From Prauserella muralis (GTDB lineage Bacteria > Actinomycetota > Actinomycetes > Mycobacteriales > Pseudonocardiaceae): a stretch of DNA of 64,000 bases. A model generated the notes under the pieces. That model ran no database searches. It was given only the letters and a program-made list of their open reading frames with translations, and was not told where the DNA came from. Positions 25,968 through 36,449 of the stretch are shown piece after piece. Position numbers and translations under genes: made by a program. Numbering within the stretch: the first letter of the stretch is position 1; the number at the start of each line of letters is the position of its first letter. The DNA lies in the NCBI RefSeq assembly GCF_003202285.1, contig NZ_MASW01000002.1, forward strand, positions 248,001-312,000. Direction: 5' to 3'.

Positions 25968-27809
25968 TCACGGCAGGCGGATGTCCGGCCGGTACAGGTC
26001 GAACCAGTGGTACAGGTCGAGCACCCGGTCCACGCGGTGGCGCACGTCGTCGGGCATGGCCGCGGCGTCCTGTTCCACGGCGCGTTCCAGCCAGGTCCGG
26101 TCCACCAGCGTGAACACCGGGCTGTCCGGCTCGGCCAGCACGTCCTTGGCCTGCTGCTGCAGCGCGGCGGCGTAGTGCGGGTCCTGCGTCGAGGGGTACG
26201 GGCTCTTCACCCGCTCCACCACCGACCGCGGCAGCACGTGCGACGTCGCGTGCCGCAGCAGGCTCTTCTCCCTGTCGTCGAAGGTCTTCAGCGCCCACGG
26301 CGCGTTGTAGACGTACTCCACCAGCCGGTGGTCGCAGAACGGCACCCGCACCTCCAGGCCGACGGCCATCGACATGCGGTCCTTGCGGTCGAGCAGCATC
26401 CGCACGAACCGCGTCAGGTGCAGGTGGCAGATCGTGCGCATCCGGCGCTCGGGCTCGCTCTCGCCGTCGAGGTGCTCGACCCGCGCGACGGCGTCGGCGT
26501 ACTGGCCGGCCACGTAGCCGGGCAGGTCCAGGGTGTCCACGACGTCGGGACGCAGGTGCGCCGCGAGGTCGGTGGTGAGGCTGCTGCGGAAGGCCAGCCA
26601 GGGAAACGTCCGTGCCCGGCGCACGTCCTCGTCGTGGAACCAGCGGTAGCCGCCGAACACCTCGTCGGCCGACTCGCCGGACAGGGCGACCGTCGACTCC
26701 GCCCGGATGGCCCGGAACAGCAGGTACAGCGAGGCATCCAGGTCGCCGAGCCCGGCCGGGATGTCGCGGGCCCGGATCACCGCCCTGCGGACCTCGGGGT
26801 CGCTCAGCGCGCGCGAGTCGAGCACGACGTCCCGGTGTGCCGAGCCGACGAGCCCGGCGACGTCGCGGATGAACGGCGAGTCGGGGGTGTCGCGCAGCTC
26901 GTCGGGCCGGAAGTTCTTCTCCTGGCCGGTGAAGTCCACGGCGAACGTGCGCAGCCGTTCACCCTCCTCGCGCAGCCGTGCCGCCGCGAGCCCGGTGATG
27001 GCGCTGGAGTCCAGCCCTCCGGAGAGCAGCACACAGCGCGGCACGTCCGCCACCAGTTGCCGGTGCACGACGTCGGTGAGCAGCTCCCGCACGCGCTCGA
27101 CGGTGTCGTCCTGGCCGTCGGTGTGCGGTGCGGCCCGCAGGCTCCAGTAGGTGCGCGTGCGGATGCCCGCGGAGTCGACGGTGACGACGGTGCCGGGCTC
27201 CACCTCGGCCATGCCGCGCCACAGCGCCCAGCCGGGCGCCTTGGTGAACGCCACGAGCTCGCGCAGGCCTTCGACGTCGACGACGCGCTCCGCCAGCGGG
27301 TGGGCCAGGATCGCCTTGGGCTCGGAGCCGAACAGCACGCCGTCCCGGGTCGGGTAGTAGTAGAACGGCTTGATGCCCATGCGGTCGCGGACCATCACCA
27401 GCGACTCCGTGCGCGAGTCCCAGATCGCGAACGCGTACATCCCGTTCAACCGCTCGGCCACGGCCGCACCCCACTCCAGGTAGCCGCGCAGGACCACCTC
27501 GGTGTCGCTGCCGGTGCCGAACACGTGTCCCCGGGCGCGCAGCTCGTCGCGGAGCTCGGCGAAGTTGTAGGTCTCCCCGCTGTAGACCAGCGCGACCGGA
27601 CCGCCGGGTGTGCGCACGCTCATCGGCTGCGAGCCGCCGGGCAGGTCGATGATCGCGAGCCTGCGGTGGCCCAGCGCCGCGTGCTCGGCGAGCCACACCC
27701 CCTCGTCGTCCGGGCCGCGGCACGCCATCGTCGCCGTCATCTGGTCCACCGTGTGCCGTTGCCCGCGCAGGTCGGTCTCGTAGGAGACCCAGCCGGTGAT
27801 GCCGCACAT
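25968..27809 (-). CDS. asnB: Asparagine synthase (glutamine-hydrolysing) AsnB
   Basis: Enzyme of 613 residues that forms asparagine, or amidates a related carboxylate, using glutamine nitrogen. ATG 27809 puts CGITGW directly after Met, so Cys-2 is the glutaminase nucleophile; GGGAGG is eight bases upstream. The N-terminal Ntn amidotransferase domain (to about residue 210) is followed by the synthetase domain with the P-loop LLSGGLDSSA and a second SGESADEVFGGY motif. Family members in related actinobacteria also amidate cell-wall peptides, so the acceptor is not certain. Divergent from kdp. Confidence 0.93.
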   Translation of the reverse strand: MCGITGWVSYETDLRGQRHTVDQMTATMACRGPDDEGVWLAEHAALGHRRLAIIDLPGGSQPMSVRTPGGPVALVYSGETYNFAELRDELRARGHVFGTGSDTEVVLRGYLEWGAAVAERLNGMYAFAIWDSRTESLVMVRDRMGIKPFYYYPTRDGVLFGSEPKAILAHPLAERVVDVEGLRELVAFTKAPGWALWRGMAEVEPGTVVTVDSAGIRTRTYWSLRAAPHTDGQDDTVERVRELLTDVVHRQLVADVPRCVLLSGGLDSSAITGLAAARLREEGERLRTFAVDFTGQEKNFRPDELRDTPDSPFIRDVAGLVGSAHRDVVLDSRALSDPEVRRAVIRARDIPAGLGDLDASLYLLFRAIRAESTVALSGESADEVFGGYRWFHDEDVRRARTFPWLAFRSSLTTDLAAHLRPDVVDTLDLPGYVAGQYADAVARVEHLDGESEPERRMRTICHLHLTRFVRMLLDRKDRMSMAVGLEVRVPFCDHRLVEYVYNAPWALKTFDDREKSLLRHATSHVLPRSVVERVKSPYPSTQDPHYAAALQQQAKDVLAEPDSPVFTLVDRTWLERAVEQDAAAMPDDVRHRVDRVLDLYHWFDLYRPDIRLP

Positions 27810-28033
27810 CCGCACAACCTCCCGAATTGCTTAGCTATAGCAACTATGCGTAATCCTGTTGTAACAAGCCGGTGCGGAGGCTGTCTGCCCGATCTGGGCG
27901 CTACGTCCAGAGCTGCTGACCACTGTGGCCGGTCTCACCGGGCGTCAAGGACCCGTCAACACTCGCCGCGCCCGCGTCAAGGAGCCGTCAGGCTCGCTCG
28001 GTTCCGGCGGCGGCCTCGCAGACGCTGAGCCGC
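27810..28033. promoter_or_regulatory. Divergent asnB/kdp control region
   Basis: The asnB-proximal part (27820-27870) is AT-rich and likely carries the asnB promoter. The kdp-proximal part holds the phased direct repeats described separately. No small gene was found apart from kdpF at its right edge. Confidence 0.55.
27942..27990 (+). promoter_or_regulatory. Phased direct repeats, candidate KdpE operator
   Basis: A 17-base sequence GCGTCAAGGANCCGTCA occurs at 27942-27958 and again at 27974-27990. Each contains two CGTCA half-sites 11 bases apart, so the four half-sites start at 27943, 27954, 27975 and 27986 (spacing 11, 21, 11) on one face of the helix. OmpR-class regulators such as KdpE bind direct repeats of about this spacing. 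The array ends 43 bases before kdpF. Confidence 0.55.
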
Positions 28034-28117
28034 GTGACCGACTTCCTCGTCGCCGCCCTGCTGATCGGCGGCTTCCTGCTTCTGGCGCTCGCGGTGCGCG
28101 GGCTGGAAAAGCTGTGA
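28034..28117 (+). CDS. kdpF: KdpF, small subunit of the Kdp potassium pump
   Basis: 27-residue single-helix peptide starting at GTG 28034 (TDFLVAALLIGGFLLLALAVRG, then LEKL). Length, hydrophobicity and the charged LEK end fit KdpF, which stabilises the KdpABC complex in the membrane. Its stop overlaps the kdpA GTG start by four bases. Confidence 0.88.
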   Translation: MTDFLVAALLIGGFLLLALAVRGLEKL

Positions 28118-29778
28118 GCGACTTCTGGGCCGGTGCCGTCCAACTCGCACTGCTCGCCGGCGCCCTCGCCGCCGTGTACCGCCCGTTCGGCGACTACCTG
28201 GCGCGTGTGTACACCAGCGACCGGCACTGGCGCGCCGAGCGGGCGCTGTACCGGCTGCTGCGTGTCGACCCGGACTCGCAGCAGCGCTGGCCGACCTACG
28301 CCCTGTCCATACTGGCGTTCTCGTTCGTCTCCATCGCCGCTCTGTACCTGCTGCAGCGCCTGCAGCCCGTGCTGCCGCTGAACTTCGGCCGCGGCGCCGT
28401 GGAACCGGCGATGGCGTTCAACACCGCCGTCAGCTTCGTCACCAACACCAACTGGCAGTCCTACTCGCCCGAGCAGGTGCTGGGCCACACGGTGCAACTG
28501 GCCGGGCTCACGGTGCAGAACTTCCTGTCCGCCGCGGTCGGGATGGCGGTGGCGATCGTGCTGGTGCGCGGGTTCACGCTGCGCAGCGCCGAGCGGCTCG
28601 GCAACTTCTGGGTGGACCTCACCCGGGGCACGCTGCGCGTCCTGCTGCCCCTGTCGTTCGCCGCGGCGGTGCTGCTCGTCGCGCTCGGGGTGGTGCAGAG
28701 CCTGCGCTCCGGGGTCACCGTGACCGGCCCGGACGGCACGCGCAGCACGCTGGCGCTCGCACCCGCCGCCAGTCAGGAGGCCATCAAGGAACTCGGCACC
28801 AACGGCGGCGGCATCTTCAACGCCAACTCGGCGCACCCGTTCGAGAACCCCACCGTCTGGACCAACCTGGCCGAGAACTTCCTGCTGCTCGTCATCCCGG
28901 TGTCGCTGACGAGGACGTTCGGCACACTGGTGGGTGACCGGCGGCAGGGCACCGTGCTGCTGACCGTCATGGGCGTGCTGTGGAGCGCGATGCTCGCCGT
29001 CGCGTGGTGGGCCGAGACCCACCCGAACGGCCCGGCCGCCCTGCTGGCCGGCGCGAGCCTGGAGGGCAAGGAACAGCGCTTCGGCATCGGGCTCTCCGTG
29101 CTGTGGGCCACGAGCACCACCGGCACGTCCACGGGCGCGGTCAGCGCGATGCACGACAGCTTCAGCGGGCTCGGCGGCGCCGTCCCGCTGGGGAACATGC
29201 TGCTGGGCGAGGTGACGCCCGGCGGGGTCGGCGCCGGGCTCTACGGCGTCCTCGTGCTGGCGATCATCGCGATGTTCCTCGCCGGGCTCATGGTCGGCAG
29301 AACCCCGGAGTACCTGAGCAAGAAGCTCGGGCGGCGCGAGGTCACCTGCGCCGCCGTGGCATTGCTCACCATGCCCACCGTGGTGCTGCTCGGCACCGGG
29401 GCCACGATGCTGATGCCCGGTGAACTGGCGGCCGCGCTCACCAACGCCGGCCCGCACGGGCTGTCCGAAGTGCTCTACGCCTACGCCTCGGCGGGCAACA
29501 ACAACGGCAGCGCGTTCGCCGGGCTCACGGCGACCAGCGACTGGTTCCAGGCCTCGCTGGCCGTGGCCATGCTCGCCGGCCGGTTCGTGCCGATCGTGGC
29601 CGTGCTGTGCCTCGCCGGATCGCTGGCCACGCAACGGAAGGTGCCCGAGACGCCCGGAACCCTGCCCACCGCGAGCCCCCTGTTCGGCTCGCTGCTCACC
29701 GGAACCATCGTGCTCGTCGCGGCGCTGACGTTCGTGCCCGCGCTCGCGCTCGGGCCCCTCGCGGAGGCACTCGCATGA
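28114..29778 (+). CDS. kdpA: Potassium-transporting ATPase subunit KdpA
   Basis: Potassium channel-like subunit of 554 residues with about ten membrane helices. The conserved selectivity-filter segments are recognisable: [48 protein letters not shown] and [18 protein letters not shown] 28114 (start SDFWAGAVQ) is coupled to kdpF; longer in-frame starts would overlap kdpF entirely. It passes potassium to KdpB, which energises transport. Confidence 0.97.
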   Translation: MSDFWAGAVQLALLAGALAAVYRPFGDYLARVYTSDRHWRAERALYRLLRVDPDSQQRWPTYALSILAFSFVSIAALYLLQRLQPVLPLNFGRGAVEPAMAFNTAVSFVTNTNWQSYSPEQVLGHTVQLAGLTVQNFLSAAVGMAVAIVLVRGFTLRSAERLGNFWVDLTRGTLRVLLPLSFAAAVLLVALGVVQSLRSGVTVTGPDGTRSTLALAPAASQEAIKELGTNGGGIFNANSAHPFENPTVWTNLAENFLLLVIPVSLTRTFGTLVGDRRQGTVLLTVMGVLWSAMLAVAWWAETHPNGPAALLAGASLEGKEQRFGIGLSVLWATSTTGTSTGAVSAMHDSFSGLGGAVPLGNMLLGEVTPGGVGAGLYGVLVLAIIAMFLAGLMVGRTPEYLSKKLGRREVTCAAVALLTMPTVVLLGTGATMLMPGELAAALTNAGPHGLSEVLYAYASAGNNNGSAFAGLTATSDWFQASLAVAMLAGRFVPIVAVLCLAGSLATQRKVPETPGTLPTASPLFGSLLTGTIVLVAALTFVPALALGPLAEALA

Positions 29779-31859
29779 CGCTCGCCACCTCACCCGGCGG
29801 CACCGCGGAGGAGTCCGCCCGCCTCGCCGCGCCCCGTACCGGCCACCCCGGCGGCTTCCGCCCGCGGCACCTGCTGCGTGCCCTGCCCGCCGCGCTGCGC
29901 AAGCTCGGCCCCCGGCACCAGGCGCGCAACCCCGTGCTGTTCGTCGTGTGGGCCGGATCGGCGCTGGCCACCGGGTTCGCCGTCGCCCAGCCGAGCGCGT
30001 TCACGATCCTGGTCACCGCGTGGCTGTGGTTCACGGTGCTGTTCGCCGCGCTCGCCGAGGCCGTCGCCGAGGACAGGGGCAAGGCACAGGCCGCGTCCCT
30101 GCGCCGTGCCGCGACGCGGGTCACCGCACGGCGGCTGCGCCCCGGCGGCGGCGAGGACCGGGTGCCGGGCGTGAGCCTGCGCGTCGGCGACCACGTGGTG
30201 GTCGAGACGGGGGAGACGATCCCCGGCGACGGCGACGTCGTGGAGGGCATCGCCACGGTCGACGAGTCCGCGATCACCGGCGAGTCGGCACCCGTGATCC
30301 GGGAGTCCGGCGGTGACCGGTGTGCCGTCACCGGTGGCACCACGGTGCTCTCCGACCGCATCGTCGTGCGCATCACGAGCAGGCCGGGCGAGTCCTTCGT
30401 GGACCGCATGATCGCGCTGGTCGAAGGCGCCTCCCGGCAGCGCACCCCCAACGAGGTCGCGCTGACCATCCTGCTGTCCACGCTGACCGTCATCTTCCTG
30501 CTCGCGGTGGTGACGCTGCAGCCGATGGCCCGCTACTCCGGCGGCACGCAGCCGGTGATCGCGCTCACCGCGTTGCTGGTGTGCCTGATCCCCACCACGA
30601 TCGCGGCCCTGCTGTCGGCCATCGGCATCGCGGGCATGGACCGGCTCGTGCGGCGCAACGTGCTCGCCATGTCCGGCCGCGCCGTGGAGGCCGCGGGCGA
30701 CGTGTCGACCCTGCTGCTGGACAAGACGGGCACGATCACCTACGGCAACCGCAGCGCCACCGAGCTGGTGCCGGTGGGCGGTACGGACCCGGCGGTGCTG
30801 GCCGAGGCCGCGTGGCTGGCCAGCCTCGGCGACGGCACACCGGAGGGCCGCAGCATCGTCGAGCTCGTCGCGCGTGAGTACCCCCGCCTGGCCACGGCCG
30901 AGCCGGGCGGCGAGGTGGTTGCGTTCAGCGCGCAGACCAGGATGAGCGGTCTCGACACCGACGGCCGGTGGGTCCGCAAGGGTGCCGCCGACGCCGTCGC
31001 CGCGTGGGTGGCCGGGCACGGCGGCACGGTGCCCGCCGAGACCGGACGCGTCGCCGACGAGATCGGACGGCAGGGCGGCACTCCGCTCGTGGTGGCGGAA
31101 CTGGCGCGCGGCGTGGCCGTGGTGCGCGGTGTCGTCCGGTTGTCCGATGTGGTCAAACCGGGTATGCGTGAACGGTTCGCGCGGCTGCGCGCCATGGGCA
31201 TCCGGACCGTGATGGTCACCGGCGACAACCCGCTCACCGCGGCGGCGATCGCCGGGCAGGCCGGGGTCGACGACCACCTCGCCGAGGCGAAGCCGGAGGA
31301 CAAGCTGGCGCTGATCCGCTCCGAGCAGGAGGGCGGTCGGCTCGTCGCGATGACCGGCGACGGCACCAACGACGCGCCCGCGCTGGCCGCGGCCGACGTG
31401 GGCGTGGCGATGAACACCGGCACGTCGGCGGCCAAGGAGGCGGGCAACATGGTGGACCTCGACTCCGACCCGACGAAGCTGATCGAGATCGTCGCCATCG
31501 GCAAGCAACTGCTCATCACCCGTGGCGCGCTGACGACGTTCAGCATCGCCAACGACCTCGCCAAGTACTTCGCGATCCTGCCCGCGATGTTCGCGGGGAT
31601 CCACCCGCAGCTCGGCGCGCTGAACATCATGGGGCTGGCCACGCCGCAATCGGCGATCCTCTCGGCCGTGATCTTCAACGCGCTGGTCATCGTGGCGCTC
31701 ATCCCACTGGCCCTGCGCGGCGTGCGGTACCGGCCGTCGTCGGCGCGGGCCCTGCTGCGGCGCAACCTGCTCGTCTACGGCGTCGGCGGCCTCGTCACGC
31801 CGTTCGCGGGCATCTGGCTCATCGACCTTCTCGTCCGGCTCGTCCCGGGGATCGGGTGA
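29775..31859 (+). CDS. kdpB: Potassium-transporting P-type ATPase subunit KdpB
   Basis: P-type ATPase of 694 residues. The phosphorylation motif DKTGT has its aspartate at residue 316; TGES actuator motif (ITGESAPV) at about 174-181; the hinge motif [11 protein letters not shown] further on. It hydrolyses ATP to drive potassium uptake through KdpA. ATG overlaps the kdpA stop as ATGA. Confidence 0.98.
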   Translation: MTLATSPGGTAEESARLAAPRTGHPGGFRPRHLLRALPAALRKLGPRHQARNPVLFVVWAGSALATGFAVAQPSAFTILVTAWLWFTVLFAALAEAVAEDRGKAQAASLRRAATRVTARRLRPGGGEDRVPGVSLRVGDHVVVETGETIPGDGDVVEGIATVDESAITGESAPVIRESGGDRCAVTGGTTVLSDRIVVRITSRPGESFVDRMIALVEGASRQRTPNEVALTILLSTLTVIFLLAVVTLQPMARYSGGTQPVIALTALLVCLIPTTIAALLSAIGIAGMDRLVRRNVLAMSGRAVEAAGDVSTLLLDKTGTITYGNRSATELVPVGGTDPAVLAEAAWLASLGDGTPEGRSIVELVAREYPRLATAEPGGEVVAFSAQTRMSGLDTDGRWVRKGAADAVAAWVAGHGGTVPAETGRVADEIGRQGGTPLVVAELARGVAVVRGVVRLSDVVKPGMRERFARLRAMGIRTVMVTGDNPLTAAAIAGQAGVDDHLAEAKPEDKLALIRSEQEGGRLVAMTGDGTNDAPALAAADVGVAMNTGTSAAKEAGNMVDLDSDPTKLIEIVAIGKQLLITRGALTTFSIANDLAKYFAILPAMFAGIHPQLGALNIMGLATPQSAILSAVIFNALVIVALIPLALRGVRYRPSSARALLRRNLLVYGVGGLVTPFAGIWLIDLLVRLVPGIG

Positions 31860-32452
31860 CCTCCATGCTCAAGTCCTTCGCCGTCCAGTCCGCGGCCGCG
31901 GTGCGCGTGCTGCTCGTCTTCACGGTGCTGCTCGGCGTGGCCTACCCGCTGTCGGTGTGGGCGGTCTCGCGCCTGCCCGGTCTGCACCACCATGCCGAGG
32001 GCTCGATCGTCGAACACGACGGCAGGCCCGCCGGGTCGGCGCTGATCGGGGTGGACCCGGTGTTCGACGGCCCGCCCGCGCGGGACCCGTGGTTTCACAC
32101 CCGGCCGTCGGCCACCGGCGGGCCGCCGGACTCGGGCGGGTCCAACGCCTCGGCGTTCAACCCGGGCCAGGTGCGGCTGGTCCGCCAGCGGCAGGAGCAG
32201 ATCGCCGAGCGCGAAGGCGTGTCCCCGGCGGCGGTGCCCGCCGACGCGGTGACCGCGTCCGCCTCCGGGCTCGACCCGGACATCAGCGTCGCCTACGCGC
32301 ACCTGCAGGCGGCCCGGGTGGCGCGCAACAACGGGCTGGCGACCGGCGAGGTGCGGCACCTGATCGAGCGCTGCACCTCCACCAGGGGCATCGGGGTGCC
32401 GTCGGTCAACGTGCTGCGGCTCAACCTCGCCGTGCAGGCGCGTGCACACTAA
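31856..32452 (+). CDS. kdpC: Potassium-transporting ATPase subunit KdpC
   Basis: 198-residue subunit with one N-terminal membrane helix ([21 protein letters not shown]) and an extracytoplasmic domain containing [18 protein letters not shown] and the C-terminal [13 protein letters not shown] block. It is needed for assembly and potassium affinity of the pump. GTG 31856 overlaps the kdpB stop; ATG 31865 is the alternative. Confidence 0.95.
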   Translation: MTSMLKSFAVQSAAAVRVLLVFTVLLGVAYPLSVWAVSRLPGLHHHAEGSIVEHDGRPAGSALIGVDPVFDGPPARDPWFHTRPSATGGPPDSGGSNASAFNPGQVRLVRQRQEQIAEREGVSPAAVPADAVTASASGLDPDISVAYAHLQAARVARNNGLATGEVRHLIERCTSTRGIGVPSVNVLRLNLAVQARAH

Positions 32453-34985
32453 GGGCGTGGAGTCAGAGCGGGAGCCCGCGCAGGAGCCGCCGCGCCGAGG
32501 TGAGCTGCGCATCTACCTGGGCGCCGCACCCGGCGTCGGCAAGACCTACGCGATGCTCGGGGAGGCACACCGCCGCCACGAGCGCGGCACGGACGTCGTC
32601 ATCGGTTTCGTGGAGACACACGGGCGCCTGCGGACGGCCGAGCTGCTGGAGGGGCTGGACGCCGTGCCGGTGCGCACGCTGGAGCACCGGGGCGCCGGGT
32701 TCGCGGAGATGGACGTCGACGCGGTGCTCGCCAGGCGGCCCGAGGTGGCCGTGGTGGACGAGCTGGCCCACACCAACGTGCCCGGCTCGCGCAACGAGAA
32801 GCGCTGGCAGGACGTCGAGGAACTGCTCGACGCCGGGATCACCGTGCTCACCACGGTGAACGTGCAGCACCTCGAGAGCCTCGGCGACGTCGTCGAGCGC
32901 ATCACCGGCGTGCGCCAGCAGGAGACGGTGCCCGACGAGGTGGTGCGCAACGCCGAGCAGGTGGAGCTGGTGGACATCACGCCGGAGGCGCTGCGGCGCA
33001 GGCTCGCGCACGGCAACGTCTACCCGGCCGAGCGGATCGACGCCGCGCTGAGCAACTACTTCCGGGTCGGCAACCTGACGGCGCTGCGGGAGCTGGCGCT
33101 GCTGTGGGTGGCCGACCAGGTGGATGTCGCGTTGCAGCGCTACCGCGCCGAGCAGGAGATCACCGAGACGTGGGAAGCCCGCGAGCGGGTCGTCGTGGCC
33201 ATCACCGGGGGCCCGGAGAGCGAGACCCTGATCCGCAGGGCGCGCCGCATCGCCACGCGCGCGGGTGCCGAGCTGCTGGTGCTGCACATCCTGCGCGGGG
33301 ACGGACTCAGCGGGCTCGGGCCGGGCGACATCGCCTACCGCAAGGTCGCCGAGCACGTGGGCGCCACGTTCCACACCGTGGTGGGCGACGACGTGCCGAC
33401 GGCGCTGCTCGACTTCGCGCGCGGCGTCAACGCGACCCAGCTGGTGCTCGGCACCTCGCGGCGGTCGCGGTTCGCGCGGCTGTTCGACGAGGGCATCGGC
33501 GCGACCGTGGTGCAGCGCTCGGGCCCCATCGACGTGCACATGGTGACCCACGACGAGGCGGGCGGCAGACTGCGGGCGCGGCTGGCGCGCAGCCCGCTCA
33601 GCTCCCTGCGGCACGCGAGCGGCTGGGTGCTGGCGTTGCTGCTGCCCGCGCTGGCCGCCACGATCGGGCAGCTGCTGAAGGCGCAGCTGGACTTCTCGAC
33701 GGATGTGGTGCTGTTCTTCCTGTGCACGGTGGTGGTGGCGCTGGTCGGCGGGCTCGGCCCCGCGCTGGCGGCCGCGCTGTTGTCGGCGGGACTGCTCAAC
33801 TTCTTCTTCACCGAGCCCTACTACACGCTCGCCGTGGCGTCGCCGAGGATCGTGGTGACGCTGGTGGCGATGCTCGTGGCGGCCATCCTGGTCGCGCTCG
33901 TGGTCGGGTCGGCGGCACGCAGGGCCAGCATGGCCGCCAGGGCGCGCACGGAGGCGTCGCTGCTGGCCTCGTATGCCCGCACCGTGCTCACCAGCCCGCG
34001 GCCGGTGGAGCGGCTGCTGGAGAAGGTGCGGGAGAACTTCGGGCAGGCCTCGGTGGGGCTGATGGAGAAGAAGGACGGCCAGTGGCGGCGGGTCTCCGAA
34101 GTCGGTGCCGGGTACTGCGCGCAGCCGGGGCAGGCCGATGTGGACATTCCGGTGACCGAGGACGTGCACCTGACGCTGCGCGGCCGGTCGCTGCCCGCCG
34201 AGGATCGCGGGGTCCTGGAGACCGCGGCGGGGCAGGCACTGCTCGCGTTGCGGCAGCAGCGGATGGCCGCCGCGGCCGCCGAGGCCGAGCGCAAGGCGCA
34301 GGCCACGGAGCTGCGCACGGCGTTGCTCTCCGCCGTCGGCCACGACCTGCGCACGCCGTTGACCTCGATCAAGGCGTCGATCGGCAGCCTGCGGGCCGCG
34401 GATCTGCAGCTGTCGCCACAGGACACCGACGAGCTGCTGGAAACCATCGAGGTGTCCACCGACCGGCTCGCCGGGCTGGTCGACAATCTGCTGGACTCCT
34501 CGCGCCTGGCCACGGGTGCGGTGCAGCCGCGGCTGCAACCGGTGGGCTACGACGAGGTCGTGGCGCTCGCGCTGTCCAACCTGGACGGATCGGCGTCGGT
34601 GCGCGTGGACGTCGGCGAGGACGTGCCGTGGGTGTGCGCCGACCCCGGCCTGCTGGAGCGGGTGGTGGCCAACGTCGTCGACAACGCGCTGCGGCACGGC
34701 CGCAGCGAGCAGCCGGTGGCGGTGCGGGCCAGCGCATATGGCGAGCAGGTGGAACTGCGGGTCACCGATCACGGGTCCGGGCTGCCGAAGGGCGCGGCCG
34801 ACTCGGCGTTCGCTCCGTTCCAGCGGCTCGGGGACCGGGACGCCACGCCGGGGATCGGGCTCGGCCTTTCGGTCGCGAAGGGCTTCACCGAGGCGATGGG
34901 TGGCACGATCCGTGCGGAGGACACGCCGGGCGGCGGGCTGACGGTCGTGATCTCGCTGCCTGCCGAGCACGGAGGAGGCGCATGA
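32442..34985 (+). CDS. kdpD: Sensor histidine kinase KdpD
   Basis: Membrane sensor kinase of about 847 residues. In order: KdpD domain with Walker A GAAPGVGKTY, a universal-stress-like domain (about 250-370), four membrane helices (about 390-490), a GAF-like segment, HisKA with SAVGHDLRTPL (phospho-acceptor about His-634) and an ATPase domain ending GGGLTVVISLP. It senses potassium or turgor stress and phosphorylates KdpE. GTG 32442 overlaps kdpC by 11 bases; GTG 32457 is also possible. Confidence 0.96.
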   Translation: MHTKGVESEREPAQEPPRRGELRIYLGAAPGVGKTYAMLGEAHRRHERGTDVVIGFVETHGRLRTAELLEGLDAVPVRTLEHRGAGFAEMDVDAVLARRPEVAVVDELAHTNVPGSRNEKRWQDVEELLDAGITVLTTVNVQHLESLGDVVERITGVRQQETVPDEVVRNAEQVELVDITPEALRRRLAHGNVYPAERIDAALSNYFRVGNLTALRELALLWVADQVDVALQRYRAEQEITETWEARERVVVAITGGPESETLIRRARRIATRAGAELLVLHILRGDGLSGLGPGDIAYRKVAEHVGATFHTVVGDDVPTALLDFARGVNATQLVLGTSRRSRFARLFDEGIGATVVQRSGPIDVHMVTHDEAGGRLRARLARSPLSSLRHASGWVLALLLPALAATIGQLLKAQLDFSTDVVLFFLCTVVVALVGGLGPALAAALLSAGLLNFFFTEPYYTLAVASPRIVVTLVAMLVAAILVALVVGSAARRASMAARARTEASLLASYARTVLTSPRPVERLLEKVRENFGQASVGLMEKKDGQWRRVSEVGAGYCAQPGQADVDIPVTEDVHLTLRGRSLPAEDRGVLETAAGQALLALRQQRMAAAAAEAERKAQATELRTALLSAVGHDLRTPLTSIKASIGSLRAADLQLSPQDTDELLETIEVSTDRLAGLVDNLLDSSRLATGAVQPRLQPVGYDEVVALALSNLDGSASVRVDVGEDVPWVCADPGLLERVVANVVDNALRHGRSEQPVAVRASAYGEQVELRVTDHGSGLPKGAADSAFAPFQRLGDRDATPGIGLGLSVAKGFTEAMGGTIRAEDTPGGGLTVVISLPAEHGGGA

Positions 34986-35674
34986 CAACGGAGTCCAGCA
35001 CGGTGCTCGTCGTGGACGACGACCCGCAGATCGCGAGGGCGCTGCGCATCAACCTGTCCGCGCGTGGCTACACCGTGGTCACGGCGCACGACGGCGCGGC
35101 GGCGCTCAAGGCGGTGGCGGAGGCGAAGCCGGACGTCGTGGTGCTCGACCTCGGACTGCCCGACCTGGACGGTGTCGAGGTCATCAACGGCCTGCGCGGG
35201 TGGACGCAGGTGCCGATCATCGTGCTGTCGGCCAGGGACGGCTCCGCCGACAAGGTGCACGCGCTCGACGCCGGGGCCGACGACTACGTCACGAAGCCGT
35301 TCGGCATGGACGAGCTGCTGGCCAGGCTGCGCGCCGCCGTGCGAAGGTCGGCGGTGTCCACATCGGAGAGCGACGCCGTGGTCGAGACCGCGTCGCTGAT
35401 GATCGACCTGGCCGCGAAGAAGGTGCGCCGCGAGGGCACGGAGGTGCACCTGACGAAGACCGAGTGGCGGCTGCTGGAGCTGCTGGTGCGCAACCGGGGC
35501 CGGCTGGTGACGCAGAAACAGTTGCTGCACGAGGTGTGGGGACCGTCCTACGACACGGAGTCGCACTACCTGCGCGTCTACGTGGCGCAGCTGCGCCGCA
35601 AGCTCGAAGCGGAGCCGTCCCGGCCCCGTCACCTGCTCACCGAGCCGGGAATGGGCTACCGCTTCGAACCCTAG
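34982..35674 (+). CDS. kdpE: Response regulator KdpE
   Basis: OmpR-class regulator of 230 residues: receiver domain with DDDP acidic pocket and phospho-acceptor Asp-56 (VLDLGLPD), Lys in VTKPFG, then a winged-helix DNA-binding domain (LTKTEWRLLELLVRN ... YLRVYVAQLRRKLE). It activates kdpFABC. ATG overlaps kdpD by four bases. Its stop codon shares a CTAG palindrome with the stop of the convergent gene at 35671. Confidence 0.97.
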   Translation: MTTESSTVLVVDDDPQIARALRINLSARGYTVVTAHDGAAALKAVAEAKPDVVVLDLGLPDLDGVEVINGLRGWTQVPIIVLSARDGSADKVHALDAGADDYVTKPFGMDELLARLRAAVRRSAVSTSESDAVVETASLMIDLAAKKVRREGTEVHLTKTEWRLLELLVRNRGRLVTQKQLLHEVWGPSYDTESHYLRVYVAQLRRKLEAEPSRPRHLLTEPGMGYRFEP

Positions 35675-36303
35675 GTGCCGCTCGGGCCGGTGGTGCCGGG
35701 ATCCGAGGACGAGCCGTCAGAGGAGCCCGTTCTCGTCGTTGTTGGTGTCGCCGTCTCGGTAGTCGTGGTCGACGAGCTTGTCGAGGTCTGCGTGCTGGTG
35801 CTGTTGCCGCCGGTCGATGTGCTCGCCGGTGGGTCGCTGCGGCTGCCGGTGGACGGTGGCAGGTCGCCGCCGCCGTTGCCGGGCCTGCTCGGGTTGTGTG
35901 ACGACGAGCCGCGGGCGGGCCGGGTGATGACCGTGGTGGTCGTGTTGCCGTCGGGGCCGCGGCTGACGACCGTGGTCGGCGAGGTGGACGAGGGCGGCAG
36001 TGTGCCGGTGACGGCCACGCCGTCGATCATGATGGTCGTCTCGCCGGGGATCGCCTGGCCGGGGACGAGCTGCGGCCCGCCGCCACCGGGTGCGCCGGTG
36101 CTGCCGTCGTGCTGGGCGGATGTCTGCCCGTCGGCGTCCGACGGCGAGGCGCCGCCGGTGACCTGCGCGATGGCGCCGAACGCCGTGGCGAGGACCAGTC
36201 CGCTCGCGGCGAGCGCGACGTAGCCGGTGCGGTGCAGCCTTCCGGTCGCCTCGCGAGGCGGTGCGACCTCGGCGCGGTGCTCTGACCCTTGCGACTGGGT
36301 CAT
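35671..36303 (-). CDS. Membrane-anchored Ser/Thr/Gly-rich protein
   Basis: 210-residue protein with a short cytosolic N-terminus, one membrane helix (about residues 29-48, [20 protein letters not shown]), a glycine/proline-rich segment and a C-terminal tail made largely of Ser and Thr with a few Asp/Gly. Such tails in actinobacteria are often surface-exposed and glycosylated, which is inference. A small ordered block [22 protein letters not shown] lies in the middle. No family recognised. Confidence 0.75.
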   Translation of the reverse strand: MTQSQGSEHRAEVAPPREATGRLHRTGYVALAASGLVLATAFGAIAQVTGGASPSDADGQTSAQHDGSTGAPGGGGPQLVPGQAIPGETTIMIDGVAVTGTLPPSSTSPTTVVSRGPDGNTTTTVITRPARGSSSHNPSRPGNGGGDLPPSTGSRSDPPASTSTGGNSTSTQTSTSSSTTTTETATPTTTRTGSSDGSSSDPGTTGPSGT

Positions 36304-36449
36304 GCATGACTCCTTCGGAGTTTTCGCGGACGATTAGCCCAACTGGCGGACCCCGGCCGGGACAGTACCACCACGAGGTGACGGCGGACACGCGACTCCG
36401 TGAATCAGGCTCACTGTGTGCGACCGATCGGGTGCGGCACGATGGGGAC

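Noticed and set aside
27816-28033. c-di-AMP (ydaO-type) riboswitch upstream of kdp
   Set aside because: No plausible conserved core; the direct repeats explain the region better.
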